A DNA stretch of 64,000 bases from Mermis nigrescens (lineage: Eukaryota > Nematoda > Enoplea > Mermithida > Mermithidae): assembly GCA_036768485.1 (NCBI GenBank), contig JAVLUZ010000760.1, positions 51,597-115,596 of the forward strand, given 5' to 3'. Of the stretch, positions 55,030 through 64,000 are shown piece after piece (within the stretch, counting starts at the first letter, position 1; each line of letters begins with the position of its first letter). The position numbers and the translations under genes are program-made. The notes below the pieces were generated by a model that was not told the origin of the DNA, did no database searches, and worked only from the letters and a program-made list of their open reading frames with translations.

Positions 55030-55442
55030 CAGGTATTTCGGTCAACAATATTCGTTTGACTTTACCTGCCTGCGCTTCCCCAATTTTGATTTTGTGAGTA
55101 TGAATAGTATGCAGTGCACGAAAATGATCGCGCGATCTAAGATCAGACCGCATATCTTTCAGAGTAAAGGCGCGATACACAACATGACGGTAAATGTGTA
55201 AGAGTCTCACAAAACTGGGCAGACCCGAAGGTCCGCCACTGATCAGTGTTCGGTCGCTTTCGCGAGACGAACCAGCGCTCAAACAAAAACGAGATCGGCT
55301 GAGTTTTATGCCCATCCGAAGCATAAACTCACAGGTTGACACCCGACTGCAGCGCCGTTGAAAAGGCGGCGTGCAATACCGATCAAATGCAACACCAAGA
55401 GAACAACACATGTGCTCGATCGATTGGTGAGTATAATTGCCT

Positions 55443-55549
55443 GGTGAGCGTGGTAGGCATACCGATAGCCCGTCTTAGCTCGTCATTGGCTTGCCCGGTG
55501 AGCATGGTAGGCATGCCGCTATAGCCCGTCTTTGCTCGTCATCGGCTTT
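55443..55549 (+). repeat. Two tandem ~54-bp units
   Basis: GGTGAGCGTGGTAGGCATAC (55443) and GGTGAGCATGGTAGGCATGC (55497), each followed by GATAGCCCGTCTTAGCTCGTC-like text. The surrounding 55030-55730 contains no gene I recognise. Confidence 0.8.
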
Positions 55550-55734
55550 AATGCCTGTTGGGGTATTAACTTCCCGTCTTAGGCGTTTGAACCGGAGTTC
55601 AAAAGGCGTGTAACTACTGACAGCAGTTACAAATGTGAAAGCCGTCGCTCGCTTCGCTTTGCGTCGCGCTAATTATGTAATTGAATCGTGAATTTTATAG
55701 TTTCGAAAGTCTCGTCCTATGACACATAGAAGAA

Positions 55735-56200
55735 GGAGAGAAGAATAAATTTATTCGGTGAAAATATTAAAAAGAAAAGACGCATAAAAAGTAGGTAAAA
55801 ATGCACTTTCAATGTTACACAATGTGCATAAAACGAAGTATGTACTTACATAAGCAACAGATAATGCAATGGTACCAGGAGCGTAAGGCACAAGGCTCTT
55901 ACGTACGCCCCTTAAGAAAAACACTAAAATGATTTTCCGAAATCATATTCTGAAAGCTATTGGATTATTACACTCAACTGTATTTTGCGGGAGAATGTTC
56001 AAAATTTTAGCCACCCTCTTCGCAAAGTCATGTTTTCTACAATCAAAACGTGATTGTTTGATGAACAGTTTCATGTTATTTACGTATCTAGTACCTCTGT
56101 CAAGAGTAAGCTCAAAAAATTCATTAAAGGTAAGTATTTTGTGTTTAACAATATAAAAGCAAAAACAAGATCAGTGTGAATACGACGGGTTTCGAGTCAT
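55735..56200 (-). pseudogene. LINE ORF2 C-terminal fragment and 3' end (minus)
   Basis: On the minus strand reads TRYVNNMKLFIKQSR, then RVAKILNILPQNTVECNNP, matching the C-terminal block of non-LTR ORF2 proteins. A 3' region and a (TTCTC)n-type tail near 55735 follow. Broken by stops. Confidence 0.6.
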
Positions 56201-56428
56201 TCAAAGTTTAGGATATTTAATCTTTCATCAGTATGATCGTATACGATAAAGTTTTTTAATTTTTTTTGTAAATTTTCTGTGTATTTTTTAAAGTCGTAGA
56301 CTACAACGACAGTTTTTTCATTTTGAAAAGACTGTACATATTTTATAGTTTATTTTCGAACGTTCAGCTGAAGTTGTGTGTAGGTACAAACGTTAAGTAG
56401 GAATTTTGTACGACATGAATCGCATGTC

Positions 56429-56760
56429 TTAGCAGCTGCATAAGAAACTTATAGTTTTATATTTTACTGTATCCTTCCGATATTTCGCTATATATGCTTG
56501 CTGCGCTGCGACCACCGTTTTTTCCACCACTTTTTTTATTCTATTTGTCGACCAAAGTTTTGGGAAACGGAAAAAATTGTTGGGCTTGGTTGGCATTTGC
56601 GGAAAAGTGTTGTAATGCAAAAATGCATTTTAGAGTGGTAAAACTTTAAAATTTTCTGTGCTTCGCGGGGGAAAGGTAAAATTCGGATGCGGAACCATAC
56701 TCAGGACAAATGGGTGAAATCCGGAACCGGAACCAGACTCAGGACAAATGGGTTAAATCC
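56429..56760. other. Unassigned, repeat-like
   Basis: GGGCTTGGTTGGCATTTGCGGAAAA near 56582 recurs near 39013; AGACTCAGGACAAATGGGT occurs twice here and once near 57368. Part of old repeats of unknown type. Confidence 0.4.
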
Positions 56761-56764
56761 GGGG

Positions 56765-57340
56765 GCATTTTTCAAGGTTGCTGATTACGAAAAAATAAGT
56801 TTTATTGCTTTATTGCGCGGAAACCGAAAATAAGTTTTTGTCAGAAAATTTTTAAATTTGACAAAAAAATTTTTCGCATGTTTTTTTCTGTCATTTCAAT
56901 TGATTAGATATGTGAAAATTCAAGTTTCTGGTTATATGACGCTTAGGCTTAGGCTTAGTATATCTGCGAAGGTGTTTTAGGCTGCTTAGGTCGAGCTTGC
57001 TCCCGCTTAGGTCGAGGTATAGATGCTTAGGTCGATGTATAGATGCTTAGGTCGACGTAAATTGGGTACATGTTATTCTGCATTCCGCTATTTGAATTTT
57101 CTAATGGTCGGAACTTTGAGGTAATGTAAAAATGCTGTTTGAATCGTGTTTTAAGTTGTGATCTTCAACTGGATGTAAACAATGCTAAAAATGGTAAAAT
57201 TAAAAGAAATTTCTTGAAAATTTGTGCTAAAAAATTTGAAAAAATTTTTTCCATCTTGGTTTCCGCGCAGTAAAACTAAATTTTCTGTAATCTGCGACCT
57301 TGAAAATGGCAGAAAAATATGTGTAGTGAAAATTGGGAAA
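56765..57340 (+). mobile_element. hAT-B interior fragment with TTAGGC run and 20-bp array
   Basis: Follows 17400-18000 block by block: TTTTCAAGGTTGCTGATTACG, GCTTAGGCTTAGGCTTAG, TATAGATGCTTAGGTCGATG, CTGGATGTAAACAATGCTAAAA and CTTGAAAATGGCAG. Termini missing. Confidence 0.75.
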
Positions 57341-57589
57341 TAATGATAAACTGTAAGAATTCCGGTACCCGAATCGGACTCAGGACAAATGGGTAGAAGC
57401 CGGACAATCAATCGGGACAATGATCAGGCATTGGTATAGCTGGTTCACATATGTATTAAAATAGCTACGTTATTAGTACGTATACAGCAAGTATTATCCG
57501 TATATTCAAAATATTTAAAATATTATTATAAATTATATACAAAATATTCAAAATATTATCCGTATATTCAAAAAATATATTCAAAAAAC

Positions 57590-57855
57590 ATATTAGACTA
57601 CAGTTGACTGTAATAACCCAATAGCTTTCAGAAATATGATTTCGGAAATTGATTTTAGTGTTTATCTTAAGGGGCGTACTTAAGAGCATTGTGCCTTACG
57701 CTCCTGTCACCATTGCATTATCTGTTGCTTTATTCACATACTTTCTTTTACGCAGATTGTGTATTATGTTCACATTGACAATGCATTTTTACCTACTTTT
57801 TATTTGTCCTTTTTAATACTTTTACCGAATAAATTTTCTTCTTTCTTCTTCTTCT
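57590..57855 (+). pseudogene. LINE 3' end (plus), inverted partner of 55735-56000
   Basis: GCTTTCAGAAATATGATTTC, CTTAAGGGGCGTACTTAAGA, GCCTTACGCTCCTG and CATTGCATTATCTGTTGC are the reverse complement of 55735-56000. Ends in a TTCTTCTTTCTTCTTCTT tail. The two 3' ends face away from each other. Confidence 0.7.
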
Positions 57856-57939
57856 CTTCTCTGCCACCTAACTGGTTTGATTAAAGTCAAGTCGGAAGCA
57901 AATAAGGCAGTCCTCGGATTTTTCAGTAGATTCATGTGA

Positions 57940-58069
57940 CTGACCGAAATGTTGGTTCCAGCGTTTGAAATAAGCCTAAGTAATGGGATGCAACTTGCGT
58001 CGCTTGCTCTGCTCGTCGCATCCTATTACTCAGGCTTATTTTAAACGCTGGCACCAACATTTTGGTCAG
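57940..58069. mobile_element. Hairpin MITE, 130 bp
   Basis: CTGACCGAAATGTTGGTTCC pairs with GGCACCAACATTTTGGTCAG, and AATAAGCCTAAGTAATGGGA with TCCTATTACTCAGGCTTATT, around a GCTTGCTCTGCTCG loop. The flanks TTCATGTG / TTCATGAT suggest an imperfect 8-bp duplication. A relative is at 37957-38066. Confidence 0.75.
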
Positions 58070-58145
58070 TTCATGATACTAAGCCTAAGCCTAATCAGCT
58101 GGTAAACCAATGCAAAACATTACAAATACCTTGCAATCTTTATCG

Positions 58146-58222
58146 AAATTAACCAGGGTTAGTCGATTGGCTATGGTTCTGGACTTTAGAGCAAGAGGTC
58201 CACGTTTCGAATCCGACTGCTA
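58146..58222 (+). repeat. tRNA-like sequence (SINE head)
   Basis: TTGGCTATGGTTCTGGACTT resembles a tRNA D-arm/A box. GAGGTCCACGTTTCGAATCC gives an anticodon-stem half and the T-loop B box. Acceptor pairing is poor, so it is more likely a SINE promoter or pseudogene than a working tRNA. Confidence 0.4.
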
Positions 58223-59142
58223 GCAACTTTCTCTCGTTTCCTCAGATGTTACCGACTGCACATATACGACGCCCTTATAATATGACTATGTTAATACATA
58301 TGTGAACCATCTACACAAATGCCAAAGCGACGCATTATCCTTTTTTAGCGGTGTTATGGTTTTAGTGTTTTTCAGACGTTTACCAACAAAATTATAAAAC
58401 TTTTAAATTTACCTTTTCAACTAATTTATTTTCGCACTTAAATTCAAAAGCCAAAATAGCTGAAGATATTTCTTTGCAAACCACTTCGTATTTAGATGTT
58501 AAAATATCACTTTTAGATGTTTTATATTTACGCCGAAGCCTTAGTTTTCAGCCTAGTTTTCTGATTTCGATTGGGTACAATTTTGCTCCAATGTTTCCGT
58601 TAGGTACGAATTTGAGACACCAAGATTAATAATAGCAAGGTATTTACTATAAAAGTCATCGATTGTTACACAATCAAAAAAGGCATGTTCTCATGAAATT
58701 GAATCTTAATAAGCTGAAAAATCAAAGTATTTTCCACTCGAAAAATCATGTGATTTTGTTTTTATTTTTTTCTGCTACAATCAGCAATGACAGAAAAGCT
58801 TACCTGATAATGATTAGAGCTGCACACTTTGCAAATTTTACTACCCGGGTACTCCGGCTATTTCATTACCCGGGTACCGGGTAATTGGTACCGGGTATAC
58901 CTGGGTATACCCGGGTAGGACCTTATATAGAAGAGAATGCAGTGAACATTGTTTATTTACGGTTGACAGTGAGGTCTAGGGCAAAGTGATATTTAAGCAG
59001 TAAAATAATTGAAAAATTTGTGCAAGATTAAATAAAATCAAGGCTTCAATCTGAAGAATTCGTATGCATTTAATGAAATTTAAGTCATTTTCATAATTCA
59101 AAGCCAAAAATTGTGAAGCAGGTTTTGTATCTTCATAGCGTC
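58223..59142. other. Unassigned; possible hAT end at 58815
   Basis: TAGAGCTGCACACTTTGCAA at 58815 followed by repeated ACCCGGGTA units to about 58917 resembles a TAGNGNTGCA-type hAT terminus with subterminal repeats. No right end was found. The rest is unassigned. Confidence 0.4.
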
Positions 59143-59279
59143 ATGAATGAATGAATGAATGAAATAATTTATTACTGAAACGCGACAATTACGAAAGATG
59201 TAAAAGAGTGATAAAACGTACGGTCAAAAGAATAAAAGCGTACAGCAAAAGGCGACGAGCGAGTCATGAAAATGACGAT
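59143..59279 (-). other. LINE 3' UTR and ATTC-repeat tail
   Basis: Follows the ORF2 stop. Ends ATTATTTCATTCATTCATTC; the simple-repeat tail replaces poly(A). Confidence 0.7.
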
Positions 59280-62069
59280 TTAAGCCCGCCCTATAATAAA
59301 TTTAGATAAGTCGACATCAATTAATCTAGATTTGAATATATTCAAGTTAGGGGAAGAGACTACAAAATCAGGTAGGTGATTCCAAATTGAGATATACTTA
59401 TAGAAAAAGTCAAATTTTTGTAAATTAGAACGGACAAGAGGAACAACTAGCTTGAAACGATTTGTGCAGCGAGTAGTATTTTGATTAAGCACAAAAAAAT
59501 CTGTCATGCAAAGACAAGATTTTTGACTAATAATTTGATACATCATACATAAGCAAATATGAAGGCGACGTAATTCTAATCGACACAAGTTAAGTTGGTT
59601 AAGGCGTTCGTCGTAAGAAAGAGGGCTATGATATCCAACTATGTATTTAGTAAATTTACGCTGAAGAGTCTCCAGCCTGTTGATATCACTAATATAAGAG
59701 GGGTTCCATAAAGCACAGGAATATTCAAGGATCGGTCTGACGTAAACAATGAAGGCCTTTACGAGATTATTTTTATCACGTGAAAAGAAGGATTTTCTAA
59801 TTAGGATAGATCTCAAGAAATCTTTCTTGATAATACTGTTGTAATGTTCCTTAAATTTAAGGTTGTGCGAAATTAGCACTCCTAAATCGCGAACATAGAC
59901 AGAATCGTTCGTAATAACTTGTGTATTGAGTGTATATGACAATTTAGGATTATTTTTGCTCAAATATAGGGCTGTGCATTTAGAATATGATATTGGTAAA
60001 CAATTTCTGGTGGCCCAAATGGAAATTCTATCCAAATCGGTCTGAAGTGTTTGATAATTGCAGGAAATATTGAATATTTTTAAGTCATCCGCGAACATAA
60101 AAGTCGAACTTGACAAGTTATCAAAGATATCATTTATAAAAATCAAAAACAACGTAGGTCCAAGAATGGACCCTTGAATAACTCCACTTGTAACAGCGGC
60201 ATAATCTGAAAAACACTGATTAACGCGAACACACTGAATACGATTAGATAGAAAAGCTTTTAACCAATTAAACAGGTGTTGTTGAATACCGTAACTAGTT
60301 AATTTAACAAGAAGTTTAGATATGTCGACTTTGTCAAAAGCTTTAGCAAAGTCTATATAAATAATATCAACGGTTTCTTTACAATCCAGTGATTTAACCC
60401 AAGAATGTTTACAATTTAATAGTTGCAATTCGCAAGATTTATGTTTTTGGAAACCATATTGAAAAGGTGATATTAACTCATTTGTAGATAAATAAATTGA
60501 TAGTTGAGTATTAATAATACTTTCCATTATCTTACAAGTTGAGCAACATAAAGAAACAGGACGATAATTTTCAGTTAATGAGGGGTCACCCTTTTTAATT
60601 ATAGGTACAACGTAAGCCTCCCTCCAAATGTCTGGGATATCACCTGATAAAAAAGAAACAGTAAAAATACTGATAAGGGGTTTAAGAAGATAATAAGCTA
60701 ATTTTTTAACAAAAAAGTTACTTAAACCATCAGGCGCTATCGAAGTCGAGTTTTTCATCTTAGCAATCGCCCGTGAGACATTATTTTCGTCAAAGACGAT
60801 GTTTGAAATAGAAAAATCGCCCCGCTTCTGAAAAACAAAAGAATCGTTAGTATCATCATTGGTAAATACGGAAGAGAAGTAATGATTGAACATATTCGTT
60901 TTACAATGAAGATCAGTTACTACATTATTGTCGGTGGAAGTAATAGGTGGAATGCTTCGAGAATTATTTAAACGATTATTTACAAATCTAAAAAAGGATT
61001 TCAGATCGTTATGTTGCAATAAATTACTTTCCTGTAAGCAAAAATGATTATGAATTTCTTTGCGTAACATTTTACAATGATTACGATACCTTTGTTTGCA
61101 TATAATTGTACGATATTTTTTGTATTTTTGCCATAAAAGCCGTTTTTTGGCAAATAATTTTCGTAAAACTTTAGGGTATGAAAATTTGGAGGGCTTTGCT
61201 TTGACTTTGGGAACAAAAGTAAAAATTAGAGGCCTTAAGACATTTAAAAATACATTATACATGTCGTTAACATTCAAACAAGTAGAAAAAAGATCAGGCC
61301 AAGAAATCGTAGAAAGAAAGCTACCAATACTAAAGTAGTCTGCTTTTTGAAAATTAAAGTGAGATTCTACATAAGTAGTAGGTGGAGTTATCAGAGTTTC
61401 AAAAGATATAGAATTGTGGTCACTTGTGGAAAAGGAGGGTAGTACTTTAACATTAAAAACATTGTTTGCTGCAAAAATAACATCAATAATATTTGTATCA
61501 TGCGTTTGATCTAAAACTAATTGTGTTAATCCTGTAGACGAGAAACAGTCGTAAAACAATTCGTTAAGAGAATCGGATGTAAAGGTACCTAGGGTCCAAT
61601 CAATTTTAGGTAAATTGAAATCCCCTAGGATAATTACGGGATAAGAGCAATTATTTACCCATTCTATCAAGTTACAGATTCTTAAAGCATGATTTAAATC
61701 GTAGTGAGGAGGTCTGTAAATAAGAAGAAATCTAATTCTATCCTGACCATGGAAAAAGTCAATAATTAAAGAGTCAGATATACTCAGTTCGTTAGGAACT
61801 TTAACAAAACGAGCGCTAAAATGTGATTTTACAAAGACAATGACCCCGCCGCCTCGTTTATTTACTCGATCAGAGCGAAAAATTTGATAATTGTTTTGAG
61901 GACATAAAATACTATCATGAATTACTTCATTTAACCATGTTTCACAACAGAAAATTAAGTCAAAATTGTCACTATCTAACAAATAATATAACTCCCCTAA
62001 CTTGTTTACTAAACTTTGTGCATTGAATAAAAAACACCTAGCACTAATAAATTCGGAGGGCGACTTATC
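59280..62069 (-). CDS. LINE ORF2: AP endonuclease and reverse transcriptase
   Basis: 929 open codons in the same frame as ORF1. Endonuclease: FNAQSLVNKL (Asn motif, about residue 17), FCCETWLNE (catalytic Glu), NKRGGGVIVF, LLIYRPPHYD, VIILGDFNLPKIDW, STSDHNSISFE (Asp-His). RT: NYRPVSLCCS, YIDFAKAFDKV (first Asp), GVIQGSILGPTLFLIFINDI, FMFADDLKIF (catalytic Asp pair), DLGVLISHNLKFKEH. Then the conserved C-terminus YVRPILEYSCALWNP and WNHLPDFVVSS. All catalytic residues I can place are present and the frame is intact. The first ATG after the ORF1 stop lies beyond the endonuclease (VNDMYNVF, about residue 270), so the endonuclease needs read-through, reinitiation at a non-AUG codon, or fusion with ORF1. 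Confidence 0.92.
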   Translation of the reverse strand, partial: DKSPSEFISARCFLFNAQSLVNKLGELYYLLDSDNFDLIFCCETWLNEVIHDSILCPQNNYQIFRSDRVNKRGGGVIVFVKSHFSARFVKVPNELSISDSLIIDFFHGQDRIRFLLIYRPPHYDLNHALRICNLIEWVNNCSYPVIILGDFNLPKIDWTLGTFTSDSLNELFYDCFSSTGLTQLVLDQTHDTNIIDVIFAANNVFNVKVLPSFSTSDHNSISFETLITPPTTYVESHFNFQKADYFSIGSFLSTISWPDLFSTCLNVNDMYNVFLNVLRPLIFTFVPKVKAKPSKFSYPKVLRKLFAKKRLLWQKYKKYRTIICKQRYRNHCKMLRKEIHNHFCLQESNLLQHNDLKSFFRFVNNRLNNSRSIPPITSTDNNVVTDLHCKTNMFNHYFSSVFTNDDTNDSFVFQKRGDFSISNIVFDENNVSRAIAKMKNSTSIAPDGLSNFFVKKLAYYLLKPLISIFTVSFLSGDIPDIWREAYVVPIIKKGDPSLTENYRPVSLCCSTCKIMESIINTQLSIYLSTNELISPFQYGFQKHKSCELQLLNCKHSWVKSLDCKETVDIIYIDFAKAFDKVDISKLLVKLTSYGIQQHLFNWLKAFLSNRIQCVRVNQCFSDYAAVTSGVIQGSILGPTLFLIFINDIFDNLSSSTFMFADDLKIFNISCNYQTLQTDLDRISIWATRNCLPISYSKCTALYLSKNNPKLSYTLNTQVITNDSVYVRDLGVLISHNLKFKEHYNSIIKKDFLRSILIRKSFFSRDKNNLVKAFIVYVRPILEYSCALWNPSYISDINRLETLQRKFTKYIVGYHSPLSYDERLNQLNLCRLELRRLHICLCMMYQIISQKSCLCMTDFFVLNQNTTRCTNRFKLVVPLVRSNLQKFDFFYKYISIWNHLPDFVVSSPNLNIFKSRLIDVDLSKFIIGRA

Positions 62070-62930
62070 CTATACAGAACCGGAATCAACGCGAGCGAAA
62101 GATTGAGGAAAGGACGGTTTAGGAAAATTGGAACGAGCGCGTGACGCGTAAGTCGGCTTCTTTTTCACACAATCGGCAGCAAAGTCTATGAAAAGATCCG
62201 TTTCGCCCGAGTTTCGTCGGTCGTTCAATTCAGCAAACAGCTCGCGCTGTCGCTTGCGCTGCATGTATGAAAGGTCTGGCCGAGCGCGCAATTTGGACCG
62301 ACCATTAGATGGATTTGACGGGCGAATCACTTTGTTGACTAGTCCGATAAAACGACGTTGAGCACGTGGTGACGTGAGGCAAACCTTCAGGAATTGAGGT
62401 TTGCCCTGATGTTTGGGACCATCACGGAAAACTTGCGTAATATCAACAGATGACAAGTCGGATTCATTGCTGAATTCATCAACCAAAGACTTTACAGACT
62501 TCAAATCGTCATCTGAATCGGGTAAACCGAATAATACTGCATTTGACTTCTTGGATTCTCGCTCCAAACAGTCCTTGATTAACAAACCGATGTCGGACGT
62601 ATGGGATGCATTTGCCTTCGATTCGTAGCGTTCTTCCAATAAATTTATTCGAGATTCTAATATGGAAAATTTGGTTGGTAAGGAGGCAATATTTTCAAAT
62701 ACAGGTTTGCAACAGCTGCAAACGAATGGGAATGAGAATGAAGCATCCGCGTATTGTTTGCTATTAAAATAAGAGACGAGTGCTGGTGGTAAATTTAGGC
62801 ATTCGGCATGAGCCCATTTGTGGCAAATATCGCACTGAATGGCCGAAATATGACTCTCAGTAACTAATAGCGAACAGATTATGCATGGGTAGGCGTCATT
62901 TTTAATAGGAGAATTTTGAAGCGTTCCTTT
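62070..62930 (-). CDS. LINE ORF1 with N-terminal PHD finger
   Basis: 286 open codons. Residues 16-74 form a C4HC3 PHD-type zinc finger: C16-x2-C19, C33-x2-C36, H41-x2-C44 (QCDICHKWAHAEC), C71-x2-C74. A heptad-like stretch follows (KFSILESRINLLEERYES, a likely coiled coil), then VLFGLPDSDDD and a basic region (NGRSKLRARPDLSYMQRKRQ). ORF1 proteins of non-LTR elements bind element RNA; PHD-type ORF1 proteins are known in CR1-group elements. The first in-frame ATG is far inside, so the real start is missing or lies upstream of the truncation. It ends at TAG 62070-62072, and the same frame continues directly as ORF2. Confidence 0.85.
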   Translation of the reverse strand, partial: KGTLQNSPIKNDAYPCIICSLLVTESHISAIQCDICHKWAHAECLNLPPALVSYFNSKQYADASFSFPFVCSCCKPVFENIASLPTKFSILESRINLLEERYESKANASHTSDIGLLIKDCLERESKKSNAVLFGLPDSDDDLKSVKSLVDEFSNESDLSSVDITQVFRDGPKHQGKPQFLKVCLTSPRAQRRFIGLVNKVIRPSNPSNGRSKLRARPDLSYMQRKRQRELFAELNDRRNSGETDLFIDFAADCVKKKPTYASRARSNFPKPSFPQSFARVDSGSV

Positions 62931-62933
62931 CTA

Positions 62934-64000
62934 TTGACAAACAGTTCGGAATTCATAAGTGGCGCAAAGTGTTAAGAAATTTAGTCATTTTTTCCACCCT
63001 TAACAGTTTGTAGCTCTGTGAATACTAATAATCTGATAGAGCAGAAAATTATCAAATTTGTACAAAACAGTTTTGACAATTCAAGATTCTAACAAGAAAA
63101 CTGCGAATTACTAACTTTGACTGAAGATATTTTGAGTGATTCAGGCTTTTAAACGCAATGCTGGAGCTTTACAAAGAGAAAGAACAGTAACTGGCGGCGC
63201 TATGCGCCGGAAAATTTTGACGTTTTTGCACATCAAACTCAATTTATAACGCTTAAATCATATAAAGCAGACAAATAGATGCCGGCGCGAAACGCCAGAA
63301 ATTTTTAGAAATTCCGAACCCTCTTACATGGCTTGTTCTCCCTAAAATCTCGTTGCACATGTACAGCGAGATTTTATGGCTGCGGGACGTCTGAGCTGGC
63401 GAGCGGGATCCGGGGCAGAGTCCCGGAAAATTTTGTAAAAAAACGTTTCAATGTTAAATAGTAAGGTTAAAATTTTCGAAAAATCGGCCAAATCTCGGTT
63501 CGGTAGCAAGCCCAGAAACACTTAAAATTGATGAACTCCTACATTGCACAAACTGATCTGAAATGCGTTTTTCGACCTCTGCTGTGTACATAGCGCAGCA
63601 ACGGGTCGCTGCCAATAAGATATAGAAAGATTTATCCATGAAAATTTTGTTCTTACCGTTTTCAGGCCCATTTGTGGCCTTCTAATTAACAAAATGCAGT
63701 TCATAGAACAAGAAATGCACAAAAACATAGGAAAATTTGGCCATTCCTATCAATTAAAATAGGATTATGTGTCCTTATAAAGAAAGATAAACGAAACAAA
63801 GAATAGACAAACTGGTACACAAAAGACAAACAAAGCAGAGAATAGACAAACTGGCTTACAATCATTTTCGCACTTTTACTATCATGCTCAACAAGCATGC
63901 GCAGTTTCTTTAAACGAACAAATAGTGCATTAAATTAATAAAGTGATGTGTAGGGCTGGATTATTTTAGCTGATTCAATCTTTTAAATTTGTTGGATCTA
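62934..64000. other. Unassigned, with dispersed palindrome motifs
   Basis: GGCGCTATGCGCCGGAAAAT (63195), GGCGCGAAACGCC (63283) and GTTGCACATGTACAGCGAGA (63352) are members of the motifs found inside the hAT interiors, so 63190-63430 is probably a fragment of such an interior. CAAACTGGTACACAAAAGACAA-type text at 63800-63860 is a short duplication. No gene recognised. Confidence 0.45.

Larger units (their letters stand above)
59143..62930 (-). mobile_element. CR1-like LINE, nearly complete, (ATTC)n tail
   Basis: ORF1 (PHD finger), ORF2 (endonuclease and RT), a 3' UTR and a tail of five ATTC/CATT units at 59143-59165 rather than poly(A), as in CR1/L2-type LINEs. ORF1 is open from just after a TAG at 62931-62933, with no in-frame ATG before the finger. 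The copy is therefore probably 5'-truncated there. Both ORFs are otherwise open, so it is the youngest-looking LINE of the window. Confidence 0.9.

Noticed and set aside
55013..55411. 132-residue minus-strand frame
   Set aside because: Overlaps the MITE at 54860-55029 and has no recognisable motif.
62413..62628. Plus-strand open frame over ORF1
   Set aside because: Shadow of the minus-strand LINE ORF1, which has a clear PHD finger and continuity with ORF2.

Overview
This is a stretch of an AT-rich animal nuclear genome. It shows spliced host exons, GT-AG introns, non-LTR retrotransposons and a very dense layer of DNA transposons, with no prokaryotic-style gene order. The taxon cannot be fixed from sequence alone. 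A protostome invertebrate is likely. Weak hints of a nematode are short TTAGGC runs inside repeats and a LINE whose ORF1 starts with a PHD finger, but neither is decisive. A 100-base run of N at 19008-19107 is an assembly gap.

Only one host gene is clear. A Trm7/FTSJ1-type tRNA 2'-O-methyltransferase lies on the minus strand at 33086-37227. Seven exons can be reconstructed, with the SAM motif and the K-D-K-E catalytic residues intact. A Tigger/pogo-like element sits in one intron, the first intron appears to be GC-AG, and the last coding exon was not found.

Nearly everything else recognisable is mobile DNA. (1) CR1-like LINEs: a nearly complete copy at 59143-62930 (minus) with PHD-finger ORF1 and endonuclease/RT ORF2; a 5'-truncated copy at 40226-42890 (minus); a copy at about 43360-52580 (plus) split into five pieces by later insertions; and several fragments. 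(2) Many non-autonomous hAT-like elements, recognised by terminal inverted repeats and 8-bp target site duplications (TSDs): a ~260-bp G/C-run MITE family (here MITE-A), a CAGGG-ended family (hAT-B), a TAGTGATCG-ended family (hAT-C), a CAGTGATC-ended element (hAT-D), CAGNGGCGGAT-ended elements (hAT-E), a 6.2-kb TAGGGATGCAA element (hAT-F), and a 1-kb palindromic element. (3) A PIF/Harbinger element at 8760-10324 with a broken transposase and large subterminal arrays of ACTTGTAG. (4) A 4-kb foldback at 2936-6924 whose arms carry two decayed copies of a gene 3' part.

Layout: 1-900 degenerate tandem repeats; 2.9-6.9 kb giant foldback; 7.2-10.4 kb MITE-A, short tandem repeats and Harbinger; 10.4-13.5 kb mostly unassigned; 13.6-18.3 kb two hAT-B elements; 18.6-19.1 kb palindrome and gap; 19.8-25 kb hAT-E and hAT-D; 25.7-32.7 kb MITE-A and hAT-F; 33-37.2 kb host gene; 38-43.4 kb LINE and hAT fragments; 43.4-52.6 kb nested LINE; 52.9-54.6 kb hAT-B; 55.7-57.9 kb inverted LINE ends; 59-63 kb LINE. 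The nesting gives a relative order of insertions. I made all comparisons by eye, so coordinates of degenerate repeats are approximate.
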